DNA of 22,050 nucleotides, from contig JBOZIK010000001.1 in the NCBI GenBank assembly GCA_051453625.1, forward strand, positions 168,038,819 through 168,060,868. Direction: 5' to 3'. The translations under genes were made by a program, and so were the position numbers. This document shows, one piece after another, positions 1 through 7,960 of this stretch. This stretch comes from Welwitschia mirabilis (lineage: Eukaryota > Gnetophyta > Gnetopsida > Welwitschiales). Position 1 is the first letter of the stretch. Each line of letters starts with the position of its first letter. Below the pieces are notes generated by a model. That model was not told the DNA's origin and did not search any database. It was given only the letters and a program-made list of their open reading frames with translations.

Positions 1-97
1 TACACTAAATTAATATTATAGCGACTGATCAGATTTTATAGGGTCTTTTTCTTATAGGAGAACCTAATCCCCTGCAATTCCATTGAGACAATTCATT
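1..97 (-). pseudogene. LINE A ORF2, N-terminus of the apurinic-type endonuclease (partial)
   Basis: The minus strand from 82 to 56 reads W-N-C-R-G-L-G-S-P, the opening motif of plant LINE endonucleases (EEP/APE fold), whose Asn helps form the active site. This enzyme nicks target DNA to prime reverse transcription. Upstream in the same frame are E-L-S-Q without an obvious Met, so the true start is not clear. Downstream the frame continues for a few codons (I-R-K-R-P) and then meets stops before the window ends. It follows ORF1 directly on the same strand, as expected for a LINE. Confidence 0.75.
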
Positions 98-263
98 GAG
101 GATGTTTTCATCCCTTTTTGGGTGCTTGTCCTTTCCTTAAGGTATCTTCGATAGTGGCTTAGGATCTATTTGCAATGTTCTCTGTTATTTCTTGTTCTCA
201 GAGGATTCTATTACTGGGCTTTTCTTTCATTTGGGTTTTTCACTTCATTGGATTCATCATCAT

Positions 264-1190
264 TTAGAGTTGTTGGGTATTATTCTTATCCACGAGAGGT
301 TGAAATGGGTTATGCTCCTGTATTGATACTTCCTTTTTCTTGCTTTCCTTGGGGAAAACAGTGGTAACTTTTGTAGTTTGTTCTTTTCTTTGCTTATGTC
401 GGCATATGTTCTGATTATGACCAGTTTTCCCATAAAAAGTGCAGGTTTCCTTTGGCTTTTCTTCAATATCAATCAATCTTTCTTAACATTCTTCGTGTAG
501 ATGACCCAATCTTCCACAATGTGAGCATTTCTTTTCAGGAGGAGTACATCTTCTAGAGAGGTATCCTGATTTTCCACAAACTGTGTAAGAAATCAAAAGG
601 TTCTCATATGCAATGTTAAGATTACAAATATACCATTTAAATATAAACTTTATAAATTGGATCTCCTTAGTATCCTTGAGGCTTATCCAAACACAGAATC
701 TAGCCAATACTAATATTGTCTTTTTAATAGTAATTCTATGAAGTTTGATCAGTTCTCCAAACTGAGATGTCATTCTGCTTAATAGATCTTCATCCCAAAA
801 ATCCAGAGGGAATTTGTGGATGCAGATCCAGATCAGAAGTATCTTAAATAGATTCAGATTCGATTGCATTCCCGTTATTCATTTAGCTAGGGTAAAGCCT
901 CGAATGCCAAAAAACCATGATCCTCTTGCGATTATTTCATCCTGATCTTATTCATTATCTAGTTGAAATAGTACCAGCTCTTATGACATTACAATAATAT
1001 CAACTTTACTAACTCCTGTCCATTTCGTAGCAACCCATTCATAGATCCGATCCAACCTTGGTTAAGGCACAAATGAGACAAATTTGTTGATTAGGCTGTA
1101 TTTGAGCTTCTTCTCAATCTCACTACATGCATTTTCATCGATGTCCAAAACAAGGGATTTGCCTTCCCTAAAGAACTGAGTCTTCTCCAT
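264..1190 (-). pseudogene. LINE A ORF1: DUF4283 plus zinc-knuckle nucleic-acid-binding protein, broken
   Basis: Starting at ATG 1190, the minus strand gives M-E-K-T-Q-F-F-R-E-G-K and then, across stops and frame changes, a DUF4283 domain: R-I-Y-E-W-V-A-T-K-W, later R-G-S-W-F-F, I-L-L-I-W-I-C-I, and L-A-R-F-C-V-W-I-S-L before Y-E-N-L. Zinc knuckles follow. The first (about 590-545) keeps C-G-K-S-G but has Tyr for His. The second (527-486) is a perfect C-x2-C-x4-H-x4-C. A third (443-402) has Tyr for its second Cys. After these comes N-P-F-Q-P-L-V-D, resembling the tail of other plant LINE ORF1 proteins. ORF1 products bind element RNA. In-frame TGA and TAA codons, some where Trp is expected, mark it as dead. 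The longest clean segment is 483-869. Confidence 0.85.
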
Positions 1191-1430
1191 ATTGGGGTCA
1201 AACTCCTAAAAAAAACCCTAAAATCTAATCAGAACTGCAAAAAAAAAAAAATCCTGTAACTTACCTAAGGAATGTCTATCTTACGGTCAAAATCGCCTCG
1301 CGCTCTATGACTAGGGACCGAAACTGTCCCCCACCAATCTGCGATCCTCCAAGCCTTGCTCCCTCCTATGCTCTAGATCTGCTGAATCCCTCAGAGCTTT
1401 AAAACCCTAGCAGAGCTCTCCGTCCTTTGC
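1191..1430 (-). promoter_or_regulatory. LINE A 5' leader / internal promoter region
   Basis: This 240-bp stretch lies just upstream of the ORF1 ATG and is richer in G+C than its surroundings. It carries two telo-box-like AAACCCTA motifs (about 1213-1221 and 1402-1409, written on the plus strand). Plant L1 elements are transcribed from promoters inside such leaders, but no specific initiation element can be identified here. On the minus strand a splice-donor-like AG|GTAAGT (at 1264) and a polypyrimidine-AG acceptor (ending at 1206) bracket 59 nt, with a CTGAT branch-like motif between. That is very short for a plant intron, so splicing is only a suggestion. Confidence 0.45.
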
Positions 1431-1434
1431 ATTT

Positions 1435-1790
1435 TAACAAGATAAGTAAACTAGCATTTTTTTATGTTTTTTTCTCTTTCATTTTTTTAATGATTTTCTC
1501 TTTTTTTTTTTGTATTTACACATANNNNNNNNNNNNNNNNNNNNNNNNNNNNNNNNNNNNNNNNNNNNNNNNNNNNNNNNNNNNNNNNNNNNNNNNNNNN
1601 NNNNNNNNNNNNNNNNNNNNNNNNCACATATGTACATTTTCTTTTATGTTTCATGTTTTTATTTTTTTCCATTTTTTATTCTTTTGAGTTTTCTTTTTTT
1701 TGTTTATTTTAGGTTTTAATAAGGTTTTTTTTTTAATTCTTAAATTTTATTCTTTTTTTATTAAGAATTTTAATCATGAGCTAATTAAAA
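1435..1790. repeat. T-rich low-complexity DNA with a 100-N gap (1525-1624)
   Basis: Long T runs broken by single other bases flank the gap on both sides. Reading frames here are low-complexity Phe-rich strings and not genes. The six bases CACATA sit immediately before and immediately after the N run, a short version of the overlap pattern seen at the other 100-N gaps. The tract lies between the 5' end of LINE A and the truncated pol side of the gypsy relic. Confidence 0.7.
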
Positions 1791-1983
1791 AGCCATCTGA
1801 GAGGAATGAAATCCATCTTATATCTAATATTTAAGTGTTATAAATAGGTGAGACCTTCATCTCATGAGGGTGCATTAGATCATGTTCAAAATGTAAGAAA
1901 GGAATAGTCATATTCTTAAGTGTAGGAGGCAATGATGCAGAAGATGACGTTGATGGAGCTTTTACATTTGCCACAATATGATT

Positions 1984-2382
1984 TTATTCTAATGGCACTG
2001 AAGTTATAGAGATGATAAATTTTAGCTTTTCATGGGATAGAGATATGATTGCCCTCATGTCCATTATCCAACGACGTGCCAGTAACAAATTAAATGCTGC
2101 TACATTATCTATTACATGAAATTCAATGTCATTGGCCTTTTGGGTCAGTTCAATGGGTAAAATAACTGTCCCTCTTGATTTTTGCTCATGGTCATTGAAC
2201 CCTCTGATTGTCACGCTTTTCTTTGTATTTAAGAGATGACCCATTTTGAGCTTCTTAAAGCATGATGAACCTATCACATTTAGTTCAGCTTCACAATTGA
2301 TAAAATCTCTACTTACTTTAGTAGGCCCAATGTTTACAAATATGTAAGGTATTTCAGTAATTATCATCTTTTTGGGGGTCAT
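1984..2382 (-). pseudogene. Gypsy aspartic protease (retropepsin), catalytic Asp lost
   Basis: A 132-codon open segment matches the protease between gag and RT of plant gypsy polyproteins. It reads F-V-N-I-G-P-T-K-V-S-R-D-F-I-N-C-E-A-E-L-N-V-I where the family has a D-[TC/NG]-G-[AS] active site followed by L-N-V. Then come I-R-G-F-N, V-I-L-P-I, F-H-V-I-D and L-L-L-A-R-R-W-I, corresponding to the family's L-L-G-R-P-W-I-H. Retropepsins cleave the gag-pol polyprotein during particle maturation. Here the active-site Asp is Asn and the following Gly is Glu, so the enzyme would be inactive even if made. It is the longest open stretch in the element and the best-preserved domain. About 200 bp of linker-like sequence follows at lower coordinates without RT motifs. 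Confidence 0.85.
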
Positions 2383-2484
2383 AGAAATCTTATGATGTAA
2401 TAACTAAATTACTTTCTTGTTTTCCTTACTTTTTTTCACATGCACCTGCTTTTGAGGTAGCTCCTTCCTTGTATGGTTGATTTT

Positions 2485-2784
2485 GATCAGGAGATGATTT
2501 CAAGCTTAAATGATTCTCATATATCCTTTTGAATGTAAGTCTATGGAACTTAGAGCTCTCAATTAGTGAGGTCAAATAATAATGNNNNNNNNNNNNNNNN
2601 NNNNNNNNNNNNNNNNNNNNNNNNNNNNNNNNNNNNNNNNNNNNNNNNNNNNNNNNNNNNNNNNNNNNNNNNNNNNNNNNNNNNGATCAGGAGATGATTT
2701 CAAGCTTAAATACTTCTCACATATCCTTTTGAATGCAAGTCTATGGAACTTAGAGCTCTCAATTAGTGAGGTCAAATAATAATG
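2485..2784. repeat. 100-bp direct duplication around a 100-N gap (2585-2684)
   Basis: Bases 2485-2584 recur at 2685-2784 with four mismatches that I can count and no indel. The left copy stops exactly at the gap and the right copy starts exactly after it. This is the signature of two overlapping contig ends that were not merged. It lies within the gag-protease linker of the gypsy relic. Confidence 0.9.
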
Positions 2785-3642
2785 TTCCTCCTCTATTTTA
2801 GAGGCAAGCAACTGCATTAGTATACATGATCAAGGAATAAGACAAGTTCGAGAATATTCTACTCAAACCATTACTTCTAATTTTTCCTTATTCTTCTAAA
2901 TGACTTGTTCTAGTGGATTCTTAGGTTCATCTTAGATTACTAGAATGGCATAAGAATTGTCGTCATTTTAAAATGTTGCATTCTGTAATGGTTATGATGT
3001 AGGAGGTTGATTCTTGTAAATCACAAGCTATTCATTTATAGCTACTAAGACTATGTCAAACATTATGTTCTTTTTGTTTTCAATGATGTCTTGGATAATG
3101 TGCCTTAAGTTAAAACAATTTTCAGTATAATGTCCTTAAACTCAATGGTGCTCAAAATACTTTGACTTATCATACCCTCTTGGTTTGGGAGCATTTGGAT
3201 TCCTTTATCTGATTGGAGATAATTAGATTGCCTCCCTTTTTAGTGGAATTAAGAGGATTTGTCTTATTGGGATATTTAATTTTGTAAGACTCCTTTTGGG
3301 TTGAGAAATCATAGTTTAATTTTGAGGCCTATTTGACCTTGATTTTGAGATATATATGTCTGTTGTTGAGGTTGTGATGGCAGTGGAAGTTGCACTTGTC
3401 GCGCTAGAGGATAAAATGATTAATGATAAGCCAGTTGATAAGAAAGAGCTTATGGAGTAAAAGCTATAGAGCAAAAGGAGCTTAAGGTGCCATTGACACC
3501 GTCATTAGGTTGCCCATTGATTGGGTAGGTAAACTGATTGAATTGATTGATTGATGGTAGCAATATTCTTTGGGTTACTACCTCTAATGTTGTTATTCTT
3601 TTTGGACGGTTCCATTTGAGAGGCATTGCCATATTTTATGAC

Positions 3643-3808
3643 TCCTTTCTCTTCTTCTATAACTTCTATCCTCTTNNNNNNNNNNNNNNNNNNNNNNNNN
3701 NNNNNNNNNNNNNNNNNNNNNNNNNNNNNNNNNNNNNNNNNNNNNNNNNNNNNNNNNNNNNNNNNNNNNNNNNNNTCCTTTCTCTTCTTCTATAACTTCT
3801 ATCCTCTT
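3643..3808. repeat. 33-bp exact duplication around a 100-N gap (3676-3775)
   Basis: Bases 3643-3675 and 3776-3808 are identical, abutting the N run on each side. The same contig-end overlap pattern as at the neighbouring 100-N gaps. The repeat falls in gag, where it encodes part of the E-V-I-E-E-E-K segment on the minus strand. Confidence 0.9.
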
Positions 3809-4004
3809 GGCTAATATAACAGCTTGTAAGAATGTTTCAAATGACTACATTCTGAGGTGTGCTAAAATATATGGAATGCATAAATTTGTAAATAAATAAG
3901 CCATCTCAGAATCTGTGATGGAGGTTTCCAGTTGTAAGGCAATGACGCTCCATCGTTGTCCATAGTCTTGTACTACTTCATTGAATTGTTATTTCATTGT
4001 AGTC

Positions 4005-4084
4005 NNNNNNNNNNNNNNNNNNNNNNNNNNNNNNNNNNNNNNNNNNNNNNNNNNNNNNNNNNNNNNNNNNNNNNNNNNNNNNNN
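4005..4084. other. Assembly gap, 80 N
   Basis: Eighty N bases inside the gag domain of the gypsy relic. The flanks differ, so this looks like a sized gap with real missing sequence, probably the central part of the gag domain. Confidence 0.95.
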
Positions 4085-4630
4085 GATTGAATGAGTCGGT
4101 ATCTTATAATACTATTCAGGGGCTTATTATTTCAAAGATCAACAAAATAGGTGATAAGTTGTGTTTCATTTGACATTGTACATATGACACATATGTTTTT
4201 AGTTTCTCATATGCATGATGAGGTCTTCTACACCTGTGGATTTCTAAAAGTTAAGCATTTCACTAGTTAAAATGATTTTACAAGAAACAGAGGGGTGAAT
4301 GGGTGTGTAATCAAAATAAGATTCTAAATGGCTTTTCTTGTTTTGAAGACCTTAGTTCAGGCCATTAATAGCTTTCGAGATGGTTGTAAAATTGGGTTGA
4401 TTGAGAGTTTTGTTTTTAAGTTGCCTATTTCTGGGTAATTCTTCTCCATGTGTGGAGTACTCAAATAAGCTATTATCATTGTTAGCCTATTTCTTTGGAC
4501 CTTGTGCTTGTGGTTATTACTGGGTTTCTGGGTTTTCTTCATGACCCCATTCATTAATAAACTCTTCATCATTATTTCTTTCACGAAGGATTTCATTTTG
4601 ACGAGTTTGGCTTCTTTCTTAACTAGTTGA

Positions 4631-5161
4631 CCCTAATCTCTTAGATGCCATGACACAGATTCACTTACTAGGATGAATAAGGTACGGGTCCCAATAATCT
4701 TTGTAGTCCATGATAGCATGAAGCTCATCCGTGACGAGCGTAGAGAGGTCTTGTTGGATGAGGAGTTTGTACATCTCCTCAGAAACACAAGCCTTTTTAC
4801 CTCTCGTTGATCCTCGCAATGGCTAGCCTTAATCACGAGAAGGCGTNNNNNNNNNNNNNNNNNNNNNNNNNNNNNNNNNNNNNNNNNNNNNNNNNNNNNN
4901 NNNNNNNNNNNNNNNNNNNNNNNNNNNNNNNNNNNNNNNNNNNNNNCCCTAATCTCTTAAATGCCATGACACAGATTCACTCACTAGGATGAATAAGGTA
5001 CGGGTCCCAATAAGCTTTGTAGTCCATGATAGCATGAAGCTCATCCCTGACGAGTGTAGAGAGGTCTTGTTGGATGAGGAGTTTGTACATCTCCTCAAAA
5101 ATGCAATCCTTTTACCTCTCGTTGATACTAACAATGACTAGCCTAAATCAAGATAAGGCAT
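4631..5161. repeat. About 216-bp duplication around a 100-N gap (4847-4946), gag start included
   Basis: Bases 4631-4846 recur at 4947-5161 with roughly 8-10 percent mismatch and a 1-bp length difference. The copies abut the N run, so this is probably a contig-end overlap. Both contain the minus-strand gag ATG (4651 and 4967). Many differences are CG against TG or CA, for example near the right end, as expected of methylated repeats. Divergence is high for ordinary heterozygosity, so two different element copies may have been joined. Confidence 0.88.
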
Positions 5162-5231
5162 TCGGAGAAGGTGGAGGGAGGAAAAGAAAAGGAAAAAATC
5201 TAATGAATGATTGAAAAACCCACTAGAGGAG

Positions 5232-5250
5232 CCCTCCTTTTAGCACCAAA
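5232..5250 (-). promoter_or_regulatory. Putative primer-binding site at the gypsy LTR end (copy 1)
   Basis: On the minus strand TGGTGCTAAAAGGAGGG (5248-5232) begins two bases after an LTR-like end ...GTAAACA, and lies about 265 bp upstream of the gag ATG at 4967. A TGG start just inside the LTR is where a tRNA 3' CCA end pairs to prime minus-strand synthesis. I do not assign the tRNA. Confidence 0.5.
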
Positions 5251-5509
5251 TTGTTTACGAGATTTTTCCTCTTCCATAAATAGTGCATTAGTTTTACTAT
5301 CACTTAACGATAGGTGATTCAATTGGTTTGATGACGATTTGACTGATTGTATACTAAATTTGACAATTTGACCTTGTTTTAATAAGGTTGATTGAATTTA
5401 ACTGGGCTTAACTAAGGTTGACTAACTTTGATTGATCTTGACTGACTTCATTTTAACAAAATTGGATTGAGCTTGACTGAACTTGGTTGTTTGATCAAGT
5501 TTAAATAGA
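5251..5509 (-). repeat. Gypsy LTR-like sequence with clustered TTGAC motifs
   Basis: This follows the putative PBS on the LTR side. It is built from degenerate short units such as GGTTGACTAAC and CTTGACTGA. TTGAC occurs at 5339, 5360, 5368, 5418, 5438 and 5473, nearly all as TTGACT or TTGACC, the core bound by plant WRKY factors. The right part is lost in a 29-N gap. LTR assignment rests on position next to the PBS and gag, not on a matching second LTR. Confidence 0.5.
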
Positions 5510-5538
5510 NNNNNNNNNNNNNNNNNNNNNNNNNNNNN
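5510..5538. other. Assembly gap, 29 N
   Basis: Short N run inside the LTR region. Flanks are not immediately repeated, although the sequence to its right resembles 5231-5330 further left. Confidence 0.95.
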
Positions 5539-5720
5539 TTGGCATCCTCCTTCTAGCAACAAACTATTTAGGTGAATTTTTCTTATTAAAGAATTAGTTC
5601 TAAATGTACCTTGATGATAAGTGACTTGTTAGGTGATTTATCAGGACTCGACAATGAATGATTAGGTTCAGCTTGACCTTGTCTTGATTGTTTGATTTAA
5701 TTAGGTTTTTGATGCACATA
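5539..5720 (-). repeat. Second PBS-LTR junction copy (copy 2)
   Basis: Bases from about 5544 onward align with those from 5232: TCCTCCTTCTAGCAACAAAC against CCTCCTTTTAGCACCAAATT, then similar G-A-T-T-T-T-T-C-rich and GTGA-T-rich stretches over about 100 bp at moderate identity. On the minus strand it again presents a TG(G/T)TGCTA(G/A)AAGGAGG primer-site-like end (5561-5544). A further TTGACC occurs at 5673. It is a diverged second copy of the LTR/leader junction some 310 bp away. Confidence 0.5.
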
Positions 5721-6472
5721 ACAAGAAATATGTTTTGGTTAGTGAGTTTTTCATAATTTGGTTTCAAATGAGAATACAAGCAAGCTATTTCAACAAAATC
5801 TTCTCATTGTTTCTTCTTTCCTTTTCTTTTTGCTCTACAAGGTTCATTAAGCTATTAAAAAAAAATGACAGTCGTTTGCTTGTTCGAATTTAATCTTCAT
5901 AAAAATAAAGGGATAACAATATTTCACTTATTCCAATGAGAAGAAGACTATAAAATACAATATTATTTAAAAAAAAATAGGCAAAAGAGTATACCATTGC
6001 TATCCTTCTTTTCGAAGAAAATAAAAAAGTCATTTATATATGCATTTTTCTTTTTTCGCATAATAAGGAAGAAAAAAAAGGGTAAATGTATAGGATACTG
6101 TTACATATGACAACGCATGTGTTTGAGATCCTCCCCTTTTTAAATTATAACATCTATGATGAATTTAACACTAAGGACCAATGGAGAAAAAACAAAAAAA
6201 AAACCCTCAAGATATGTAATTCGCACCTCAATTGGATGATTGATCTTATCACCTTAAAGAGACTTTGATCAATTGCCTATCTGTTGGTTGTGCATTTTAC
6301 CTCTCTTTGCTAGTGCATGTTATGCTATTGACGTTGTCTCCTCTTGTTCAATGGCATTGTTTTTTGGCTTCTCTACCTGCTGTCCCTGCTGTGCTCTCTC
6401 TTTTTTGCTTCTCCCGTTTCAATGGCCTCCTCTCTTGCATTCTTTTTCCTCTTTTTAAATGCAAAACCTTTC
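5721..6472. other. No recognisable gene; A/T-rich with purine and pyrimidine runs
   Basis: About 750 bp with poly-A tracts (for example near 5860, 5970, 6190) and a pyrimidine-rich stretch at 6340-6480. The plus-strand open frames here are low-complexity Cys/Phe/Leu strings. The minus strand of 6380-6480 reads as a Lys/Arg/Glu-rich stretch that could be a tail to the open segment at 6473-6880, after a stop. Nothing else is supported. Confidence 0.5.
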
Positions 6473-6880
6473 TTACTGCTTTTTCTTCAACAGACACCAT
6501 AGCTGAAACCGCCCATAATAATGTTGTTTAATGCCTCTTCTCAGGAGAACAATAGAATCTGTATTTATCCATGTCTGAGGCTGAGACGTTCTGCCAATGC
6601 CACACAACTCCACAATCATGTCATAGATAAATCCTGAGATAACGAGGGATATGTCACCAAAACTAGTGAAAAGATCGTTAGTAGAGAAGGGAATGACAAT
6701 GTCGGCACTTTCAAACGCATCCATTGATGAAATTTCTATCTTCTGCATCATTGTCAACATTACAATGGATTTAGGGCTTGAAATTATGTTGTAGATCTCA
6801 AGGTTCACTCTGACACCATTTTTTGGGATTCCAAATCCCTATCCATGTAGATTAGGCCCAATAACTGAGAGAAAATTCCC
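6473..6880 (-). pseudogene. Unidentified protein-like open stretch, probable gene or element fragment
   Basis: The minus strand is open from about 6808 to the stop at 6473 (111 codons), and the same frame continues upstream to about 6880 with a single TAG, reading F-L-S-V-I-G-P-N-L-H-G then G-F-G-I-P-K-N-G-V-R-V-N-L-E. Inside are M-Q-K-I-E-I-S-S-M-D-A-F-E-S, D-I-V-I-P-F-S-T-N-D-L-F and V-E-L-C-G-I-G-R-T-S-Q-P-Q-T-W. Composition is balanced and not the Phe/Lys-rich pattern of random AT-rich frames nearby. A splice-acceptor-like TTTTCTCTCAG lies just upstream. I recognise no family. It could be an exon fragment captured by a retroelement or an element protein I do not know. Confidence 0.4.
6807..6818 (-). 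promoter_or_regulatory. Weak candidate initiator-Met tRNA primer-binding site
   Basis: The minus strand reads TGGTGTCAGAGT, 10 of 12 bases matching the plant initiator-tRNA PBS TGGTATCAGAGC; both differences are transitions. LTR-like repeats lie on the expected upstream side (7020-8270). Against it, the site sits inside the open frame described at 6473-6880, so a chance match is possible. Confidence 0.3.
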
Positions 6881-7540
6881 AGGGAGCATGTAAGTTCATG
6901 CCTTTAAAACAGCTTATTTTACTTATTAAATTCAAAAAATTTATACACCTAGACTTGTATAATTTTAGTTGATCTTAATCCGATAATTTTAAGATTAGAT
7001 CTACTAAAGTCTCAACTTCTTGATAAGTTAATGTAACAACCTAAGAAAGGGAAGGAAAAAAAAGAAAATCTAAAATATATTGGCTTGTGGGCATTTCCAT
7101 AGTGCCTTATCAACAATCTTTCTCATTAATTTTTTCAAAATCCAACAAATTGACCCTCAAAAATCATAACATATCCCCATCAATGTCACTTGAATCTTGA
7201 AGAAATATATCATGAAAAATGAGAAACAAGAAAAGAAAACATGATTTATTAATCACTCGAAAAACAAAGTATGCTTACATCATTTCATAATTGATAGCAC
7301 CTCAATGGAAGAATCTCGGTCCAACACCAAGTGAAACCCTTCTTAAAATTAGGACAGATCTTTCACCAATCAATCTCGAATTGTCACAAGATCACAAGTG
7401 CATTCAAGATGATAAATAAGGTGTCTTAAGAGGGTATTTATCGTTTTGAGTCAACACTTAAGGTCGCTAAGGGGTGTGATGTGAAAGGTCACTTTTGAAA
7501 TTGTGACAAGGTTTAATTAGCTTTTTAGCAAATAACTAAA
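6881..7540. other. No recognisable gene; possible start of an LTR-like region
   Basis: AT-rich DNA without supported coding potential. TGTAACAACC near 7031 resembles a common plant LTR terminus, and the style of sequence from 7440 onward (GAGTCAACACTTAAGGTCGC) is LTR-like, but no matching second LTR is present in the window. Confidence 0.35.
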
Positions 7541-7940
7541 TGTCATCTAAGGTGTCATCCAGACAATAAGGTGGACGATAGTGGCAACTACTCCTTAGCA
7601 CTTGAAACCTTTCAATTTTGAATGTCCTTGATGTCATCCTGATTATCATCTAAACAACATAGATTGTCTCTTCTTTTCCTACTAGTTGTCCTTTGATGTT
7701 GTCTGGATGACAAGGTGGATGACACTTTTTAGTTATGTCTTGCCATTTCATCCCTATTGAGTTCCATTGAAGAAATACTATTGCCTTGGGTATTGTTTAG
7801 ATAACCATCAATGGAGAATCATCCAAACGACTAGCTGGACAACACTATAATAAATTTTAACTATAGTAACTACTACAATAACTCTACTATAGTGATGTCA
7901 TCCTAGATTGTTATCCGGGTGCTAGGTTGAATGATGATAT
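7541..7940. repeat. Degenerate interspersed GTCATCC / GGATGAC repeats
   Basis: Variants of a unit containing GTCATCCAGAC and AAGGTGGA(C/T)GA recur at about 7541-7578, 7634-7660, 7698-7730, 7808-7835 and 7889-7930, partly in inverted form (TTGTCTGGATGACAAGG). Spacing is roughly 80-100 bp. Such motif families are seen in the U3 part of plant LTRs, but assignment is by style only. Confidence 0.5.
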
Positions 7941-7960
7941 AGTACCCTGCTACAGTGCAT

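Larger units (their letters stand above)
1..1430 (-). mobile_element. LINE A: 5' part of an L1-clade non-LTR retrotransposon, decayed
   Basis: Read on the minus strand, this holds a 5' leader (about 1430 to 1191), an ORF1 beginning with ATG at 1190, and the first residues of an ORF2 endonuclease near 82. The order leader, DUF4283, zinc knuckles, endonuclease is that of plant L1-type LINEs. The element runs off the left window edge, so its reverse transcriptase and 3' tail are not seen. In-frame stops and frameshifts throughout show it cannot be expressed as intact protein. A recognisable leader implies the 5' end is largely preserved, which is not the usual fate of LINEs because most copies are 5'-truncated. 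The exact 5' boundary near 1430 is my estimate. Confidence 0.8.
2572..4967 (-). pseudogene. Gypsy gag polyprotein, broken and interrupted by assembly gaps
   Basis: The N-terminus at ATG 4651 (repeated at ATG 4967 because of a duplicated contig end) reads M-A-S-K-R-L-G-S-T-S, then after a stop S-Q-T-R-Q-N-E-I-L-R-E-R-N-N-D-E-E, typical of plant gypsy gag leaders. The retrotransposon gag domain is visible as K-S-T-G-V-E-D-L-I-M-H-M-R-N (about 4250-4205) and, across the 4005-4084 gap, Y-G-Q-R-W-S-V-I-A-L-Q-L-E-T and T-N-L-C-I-P-Y-I-L (about 3975-3850), then K-R-I-E-V-I-E-E-E-K. A zinc-binding G-H-Y-T-E-N-C-F-N-L-R-H-I-I-Q-D-I lies at 3135-3085. Further on, S-S-K-F-H-R-L-A-F-K-R-I (about 2755-2720) matches the segment preceding the protease. 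Gag forms the virus-like particle and binds RNA. Stops are frequent, so no full product is possible. Confidence 0.8.
1790..5720 (-). mobile_element. Ty3/gypsy LTR retrotransposon relic (LTR, gag, protease; rest of pol missing)
   Basis: On the minus strand the order from right to left is LTR sequence (about 5720-5249), putative primer-binding site (5248-5232), gag from ATG 4967 or its duplicate ATG 4651, and aspartic protease (2382-1984). This is the normal gypsy order. Reverse transcriptase, RNase H and integrase should follow the protease at lower coordinates, but the sequence passes into T-rich DNA and then LINE A. The element is therefore truncated or interrupted. Four N runs lie inside gag and a fifth in the LTR region. 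Three of the gag gaps are bordered by duplicated sequence, so the real element is shorter than it looks. Confidence 0.8.

Noticed and set aside
170-367. 65-codon plus-strand open frame
   Set aside because: It lies antisense to LINE A ORF1, is Phe/Ser/Trp-rich and shows no family features.
1427-1719. Open frames crossing the 1525-1624 N run
   Set aside because: They are open only because N translates as X, and the flanks are poly-T coding for Phe.
2485-2784. Genuine tandem duplication
   Set aside because: The copy boundaries coincide exactly with the gap, and the same holds at the other 100-N gaps, so contig overlap is more likely.
6265-6531. Plus-strand Cys/Leu/Phe-rich frames that look like membrane proteins
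   Set aside because: Pyrimidine-rich DNA produces hydrophobic strings by composition; two overlapping frames show the same property and neither has a family motif.
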